Source: Okapia johnstoni (taxonomy: Eukaryota > Chordata > Mammalia > Artiodactyla > Giraffidae). From it: DNA of 64,000 nucleotides. Both the position numbers and the translations under genes were made by a program. Below, piece by piece: positions 59,521-64,000 of this stretch. The notes under the pieces were generated by a model, which made no database searches, had not been told where the DNA came from, and saw only the letters and a program-made list of their open reading frames with translations. Where the stretch lies: the NCBI GenBank assembly GCA_024291935.2, contig CM044315.1, positions 73,638,385 through 73,702,384 on the forward strand, in the 5' to 3' direction. Numbering within the stretch: the first letter of the stretch is position 1; each line of letters starts with the position of its first letter.

Positions 59521-59984
59521 AGGCACAAGAAAATGTTCGAGGTTCATTTTGCACTTTTCTTGCCCTAGAATTAGCCATTTCTTCAAGGAGCACTGTTTCC
59601 CTTGAGTGGGGAATAGTTTTTAGAAAGCAAGATCTGAGCATTAACTGTGCTCACTGCCACTGGAATGAGATATCAGTATTAACATACACAGGATGAACAT
59701 ATATAGTATGAATATGCTAACACTAATAACAGGATTAGAGGTATCAGTGGAAATAAATAAATATACAAACACACAATACATATACATATATATGGATACC
59801 TGTAACTCCAAACTAATACCACATTACATGGTTTTTTAAATTCTGTGGTCTTTTTCTGCATGAAGATCAGCTAAGTTCTCTCTAGGGAAATGATATTCGA
59901 GATGAAATCAGAATAATATTTAGAAGCCAGTCGTGCAAAACTGTGGAAGCAGATCATTAAAAGCAGAGGGAACAAAGCAAAGAC
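59521..59984. other. Unassigned sequence with CA/TA run
   Basis: A short CA/TA-rich patch at 59750-59795. Nothing else was recognised. Confidence 0.35.
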
Positions 59985-60540
59985 CCAAAGCAGAAATGTG
60001 TGATATGTTTGAGAAGCAGAATGACTCGAGTGGTTGGAACACACTGAGCGACCAAAAGGTGGTTTGAAATGAAGTCAATGAGGTAGGGAGGAGTTGCCTT
60101 ATAGAAAGCTGTACAGGACATGGTAAGGAGTTGGGAATTAATTTCAGCATGACAGGAAGACACTGAAAGTTTTTGAGAAGGGGATTATGATAATCTGATT
60201 TATTTTTCCAAATATTACTCTGGATGTTGTGTAGAGAATAAATTGTTCAAGGCCAAAAAAAAAAGAGCAGGGAGATAGTTATAAGACTTGTAGTAACATA
60301 GGCAAGGTAAAATAATGACTTAGAGTAGCAGCAGATGATATAGACAAGAATATACTTGTGATATATTTTTGAGGTAGAAGCTAATTGGACTGATTCTGAA
60401 TTCTCAAATGGTTATTATACGTCTACTATGTGCTATGCACTGTGCTAAGTCCTGGGGATAGAAACACTAAAAAGATACAAGCCCTACTTTTAAGAAGCTC
60501 ATAATTTAGCAGTGGGGACAGATATACAAATAATTTTTTT
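59985..60540 (+). repeat. Old interspersed repeat segments (family A)
   Basis: 'gtacaggacatggtaaggag', 'tgataatctgatttattttt' and 'actctggatgttgtgtagag' match the 3' half of family A. A family start ('ctactatgtgctatgcactg', 'taagtcctggggatag') follows at 60420. Confidence 0.55.
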
Positions 60541-60738
60541 TACATGTGGTAACAGATCAATTTTAGTTCTAGAATCTGAAGCTATATAAGCGTACACTTT
60601 ACAAATGTCATGGGACTGTTGTACACATTCAATAAAGTGACAACTATACAATACCACTTAGTATCTCAAATCAAGAACATAAGTCTTTAATTCATTTCAG
60701 TTTGAGTATATTTTTGTATATGGAATCAGATAATTTTT

Positions 60739-61168
60739 TAAAAAATTATTTATTTATTTGGCTGCATTGGGTCTTAGTTGTGGAACATGGGATCTTTTGT
60801 TGTGACTTGTGGGCTCTCTCGTTGTGGCATGGGCTTAGCTGCCCTGCAGAATGTGGGATCTTAGTTCCCTGACCAGGGATCAAACCTGCATCCCCTACAT
60901 TGGAAGGCAGATTCTTAACCACTGGACCACCAGGGAAGTGAAGTGAAGTGAGGCACTCAGTCATGTCCGACTCTTTGCGACCCCCATGGACTGTAGCCTG
61001 CCAGGCTCCTATGTCCATGAAATTCTCCAGGCAAGGATACTGGAGTGGGTAGCCATTCCCTTCTTCAGGGGATCTTCCCAATCCAGGGATCGAACCCAGG
61101 TCTCCCACATTGCAGGCGGAGCTTTTACCATCTGAGTCACCAGGGAAGCCCACACTAGGGAAGTCCCT
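60739..61168 (-). mobile_element. CHR-2-like SINE containing a nested Bov-tA
   Basis: The CHR-2 part (60739-60939: GGCTGCATTGGGTCTTAG, GACCAGGGATCAAACC, CTGGACCACCAGGGAAGT) ends with AGGGAAGTCCCT at 61157-61168. The composite is bounded by a perfect 14-bp duplication, ATCAGATAATTTTT, at 60725-60738 and 61169-61182. Confidence 0.92.
60940..61151 (-). mobile_element. Bov-tA SINE nested in CHR-2
   Basis: Antisense from GAGGCACTCAGTCATGTCCG to TCACCAGGGAAGCC. It duplicated an ACCACCAGGGAAGT-like end of the CHR-2 (60926-60939 and 61152-61164, imperfect). Confidence 0.93.
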
Positions 61169-61210
61169 ATCAGATAATTTTTGAAGCATCATTAGTGTTT
61201 CCTTTAATCT

Positions 61211-61656
61211 GTCTACATTCAGCCTAGTCTTTGCTGACATCTCCATGGTGTGTTACTGTAAGTTGTGAGCCAACTGCTGTTCTTCCTATATTACCTGAGT
61301 TTGATGATCCAAGTCCGATATATTGCCAGTTAAAATCATTGGAACTCATCATGATTCTTTACTCTGAGAGTCTGTCCTTTAAACTGACAGATACTTTCAA
61401 AACTGCCTCTACCCATGACTGAAAAGAGCAATAGGAAACTCTCAACAGTTCTCAGGAACCGTTATAGCTCAGGACTTCTTGTCCCATTGTAACCAGAATA
61501 TCCAGCTGGGCTGCTCTGTCATTTATCACATATACACAAAGCAGATGGTTGGTTCACAATCCATTACAAAATAATACTGGATGGTGAGCACCAACTTGCC
61601 CAAATCACCCCCACCGACCACCATCAACAACTGGTATTTCTGGCCAGAGTGGTTAG
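61211..61656 (-). pseudogene. RRAS2: RRAS2 (TC21)-like processed pseudogene
   Basis: RRAS2 is a membrane-bound RAS-family GTPase. On the minus strand, from about 61640, the P-loop region reads VVGGGDLGKLVLTIQ, where the family has GGGGVGKS: the critical Lys is kept but the following Ser is Leu. YFVMDCEPTI follows in the switch I region, then INDRAAQLDIL and a damaged G-x-D-T-A-G-Q-E (TMGQE near 61480). After frameshifts come GRGSFES near 61400, LRVKNHDEF near 61350, DLDHQ near 61310 and MEMSAKTRLNVD at 61245-61211, where RAS proteins have the SAK motif. It has no introns, several stops and two missing residues after TIQ. Homology ends before the C-terminal hypervariable tail and CAAX box. RRAS2 fits better than RRAS or MRAS. 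Bases 61657-61840 may be its 5'UTR. Confidence 0.88.
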
Positions 61657-61867
61657 GTCAGTGGGCCAGGACCACGGAGATGCATAGAGTCCAGCCTGGC
61701 CACACTGAGCTTCTGCTCGTCCTAGGTCAAGCTCTGGGGATATGTGTACCCCACAGGTATCCAGGGTCTGGTGGCAGTGCAGGGCCCCTGGGGATGGCCA
61801 GTCAGGCCCAACAGGTAGAAGACAGGGCCAGGAATATCAGGTGCCAGGGTCTCACTCCTCTATTCCT

Positions 61868-61965
61868 CTCTGTCATATCTGACTCTTTGCGACCTGCCAG
61901 GCTCTTCTGTCCATGGGGAGTCTCCAGGCAAGAATACTGTAGTAAGTTGCCATTTCCTCCTCCAC
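61868..61965 (-). mobile_element. SINE (BovB-derived tail) fragment
   Basis: Antisense ATCTGACTCTTTGCGACC to AGTAAGTTGCCATTTCC. Only the tail half is present, with a small internal deletion. Confidence 0.85.
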
Positions 61966-62109
61966 CTCTCTGTAGCAACTGCCCACAATTAATTTTATTG
62001 CATGTGTTTGTGATGAACAGATGGTAGTAGTAACAGATAGTAATAATAACAATTGAATTTAGTACTAGATAAAATGTCAGTACAAATGAAGAAGGAATTG
62101 ACTGTACCA

Positions 62110-62454
62110 GATCTCCTGAGAGTCCCTTGGGCTGCAAGGAGATCAAACCAGTCAATCTTAAAGGAAATCAGTCCTGAATATTCATTGGAAGGACTGATGC
62201 TGAAGCTGAAACTCCAATACTTTGGCCACCTGATGCGAAGAACTGACTCGTTGGAAAAGACCCTGATGCTGGGAAAGACTGAAGGCAGGATGAGAAGGGG
62301 ATGACAGAGGATGAGAGGCTGGATGGCATCACCGACTCGATGGACATAAATTTGAGCAAACTCCGGGAAATGGTGATGGACAGGGAAGCCTGGAATGCTG
62401 CAGTCCATGGGGTCGCAAAGAGTCAGACATGACTGAGTGGCTAAGCTGAACTGA
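62110..62454 (+). mobile_element. BovB LINE 3' end (0.34 kb)
   Basis: Sense copy from CTGAGAGTCCCTTGGGCTGC to GAGTGGCTAAGCTGAACTGA. Confidence 0.93.
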
Positions 62455-62499
62455 GATGCAAGGAGTGGTTAAAGAAGTCCTCATAAAGGATTTAGAGAG

Positions 62500-62812
62500 C
62501 TGTCCTTGTTTTTCCCCATAGAGATATAATTGATGTATTACATTGTGTAATATTAAGGTGTAAACATGCTGATGTGATACACTTCTATATCACAAAAAGG
62601 ATACTACCATGGCATTAGCTAATACCTGTATCATCTCACATACTAATATCTCTTTTTTATGGTAAGAATGCTGAAGATCTCTCTTAGAAATTTCAAGTAT
62701 ATAATACAATATTATTCACTATAATCACCATGCTGTACAATAGATATCCCAAACTTATTCTTCTTGTAACTGGAAGTTTTACCCTCTGACCACAGAGAGC
62801 TATCTTTTAAAG
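62500..62812 (-). mobile_element. Old L1 3'UTR, antisense
   Basis: 'agatataattgatgtattac', 'gaagatctctcttagaaat', 'caccatgctgtacaatagat' and 'taactggaagttttaccctc' are typical of L1M 3' ends. Confidence 0.72.
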
Positions 62813-64000
62813 GCTAAAGGAGTGGGGAGTAAAATAAGACTAGGTGCATGAGACAGCCTGATGAATTCCAGGACTGCTGAGGAATGATGGGAACCTAGAG
62901 TTTAAGGACGGGATTAGTGTCAGGTGGAAGCAATTGAGGGGCTTTACGGGAGGAGAGATGATATTAGATTTGCATTTATAAAATATCACTCTGACTTTAT
63001 AAGGAAGAAGATAGATTTGAGGAATGCAAAACCAGAGTTAGGTGGGACTTACACTTCTAGCTGTGAGGTAGTAACGGACTAGATTTATCTTTCCACATAA
63101 ATAGAAAACCAGACAAACTAAGTGAAACATGTTTTAGACATTGAACAGGCCTTGAAGGGCTCTGAATCCTGAGAACTGGGAAATAAAAGAAGCCAATCCT
63201 TTGATTTCCTCAACTTATCCCCTGGAGGGAGTTTCTACAGTGCAGTGCAGAGAAGGGAAATTCAGATTCTGGTGGTCTGGAGTTGAGGAAATAGATACTG
63301 GAGTTTTTGGAGGCGAAGGCAGCTATAATTAGACAGGCAGAATGCACAAAGAAAGAACTCGGGAGATCTACTGAGGGTGCCCCCTGTGTCCTTGGGTGAG
63401 CATTAATTCGTGAAAGCAAATGAGGAAAACTACCTGAGGCCGAGGAAGGTCTGTTAGGAAGCAGTAGGCCAAACAATTTCCACATTCACCAAGGGCTGGG
63501 AATATTTTTGTGTGCAAAGCCGGAGTAGGGAGACATCATATTACACGAAGCATCACTTGGAGTTCTCAGAATAGGAATGCCTTAGGAGTGGAGCTTTACT
63601 TACTAAGCCTAGGCTAGAGGCTCATCTGGATGCCACCTAACAAATCACCTTTTTTTTTTTTTCTGAGAAAACATCAATATTATTTTTACTTTGGGAATTT
63701 ACATATGACTTTTTATTATAATTTTATGGTACTTTTCTCTATTTTAAAATACGATAACAAGCACATCAGATAATATTGTTTTCCCCAAAGAACACAAGTA
63801 TGTTATCTTTTTATTTTTTTAAATCTTTGGTGTGCTGATGAAGATATTATCATGATATTCAAGAACATTTGACAGTTTCTTGAAGCCATAGAATTTAATG
63901 AAACAACTTTGGGACATGTTTTGTTTCTAGCTGTATTGAATTGAACATATTATATATACTATATATGTCATATGCATGTATTATATATCATTCAAATATA
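62813..64000. other. Unassigned right edge, AT-rich
   Basis: A family A scrap lies near 62930-63010 ('aaatatcactctgacttta'). The rest is unrecognised; the last 60 bases are an AT-rich low-complexity run. Confidence 0.35.

Noticed and set aside
63060..63500. Possible pseudogene or L1 5' region at the right edge
   Set aside because: Text is suggestive of old L1 but too diverged to call.

Overview
The window is mammalian nuclear DNA from a ruminant, most likely a bovid. It is full of ruminant-specific retroelements: BovB (RTE-clade) LINEs, Bov-tA/BOV-A2 SINEs and L1-BT 3' ends. Older layers shared across mammals are also present: CHR-2-like SINEs, MIR, L2, MLT1 LTRs, MER5-type hAT elements and L1M. 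There are no operons, phage, CRISPR arrays or bacterial genes.

One real gene is visible. Exon 1 of RNF11 lies on the minus strand (coding 8481-8603, 41 codons, then a GT donor), inside a CpG island at about 8480-9330 that must hold its promoter and 5'UTR. Positions 1-8480 are therefore RNF11 intron 1, and everything above about 9.3 kb is the 5' flank. No second protein-coding gene was found in that 55 kb.

Two processed pseudogenes are recognisable, both on the minus strand. One is a 2.5-kb retrocopy of PPP1R10 (PNUTS; 19672-22148, probably with 5'UTR to about 22.7 kb). Its 3' end abuts L1 ORF2 sequence with no poly(A). The other is a decayed RRAS2-type RAS retrocopy (61211-61656).

Layout: 1-8.48 kb, RNF11 intron with few repeats. 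8.48-9.33 kb, CpG island. 9.4-11.4 kb, L2 split by an L1-BT end. 11.9-12.3 kb, LTR-like. 12.3-19.7 kb, two antisense L1M copies cut by a CHR-2 SINE, a 2-kb BovB and a 5'-inverted L1-BT. 19.7-23 kb, PPP1R10 retrocopy. 24.7-29.5 kb, nested L2, L1-BT, twin-primed BovB, SINE and an MLT1 split by BovB. 29.9-35.5 kb, L1M, MLT1, MIR, SINEs and L2. 35.6-39.6 kb, two BovB copies in inverted orientation. 39.6-43.4 kb, old LINE-like sequence, MIR and L2. 43.8-49.2 kb, a long old repeat cut by three BovB insertions and one hAT element. 49-64 kb, old repeats, young SINEs, the RRAS2 retrocopy and AT-rich DNA.

The window's main interest is retrotransposition history: perfect target-site duplications, two twin-priming inversions, a chimeric retrocopy, a poly(A)-tailed insertion inside a SINE, and a large inverted BovB pair. 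I found no convincing novel protein system. Repeat family names are given from memory of consensus features and were not checked against a library.
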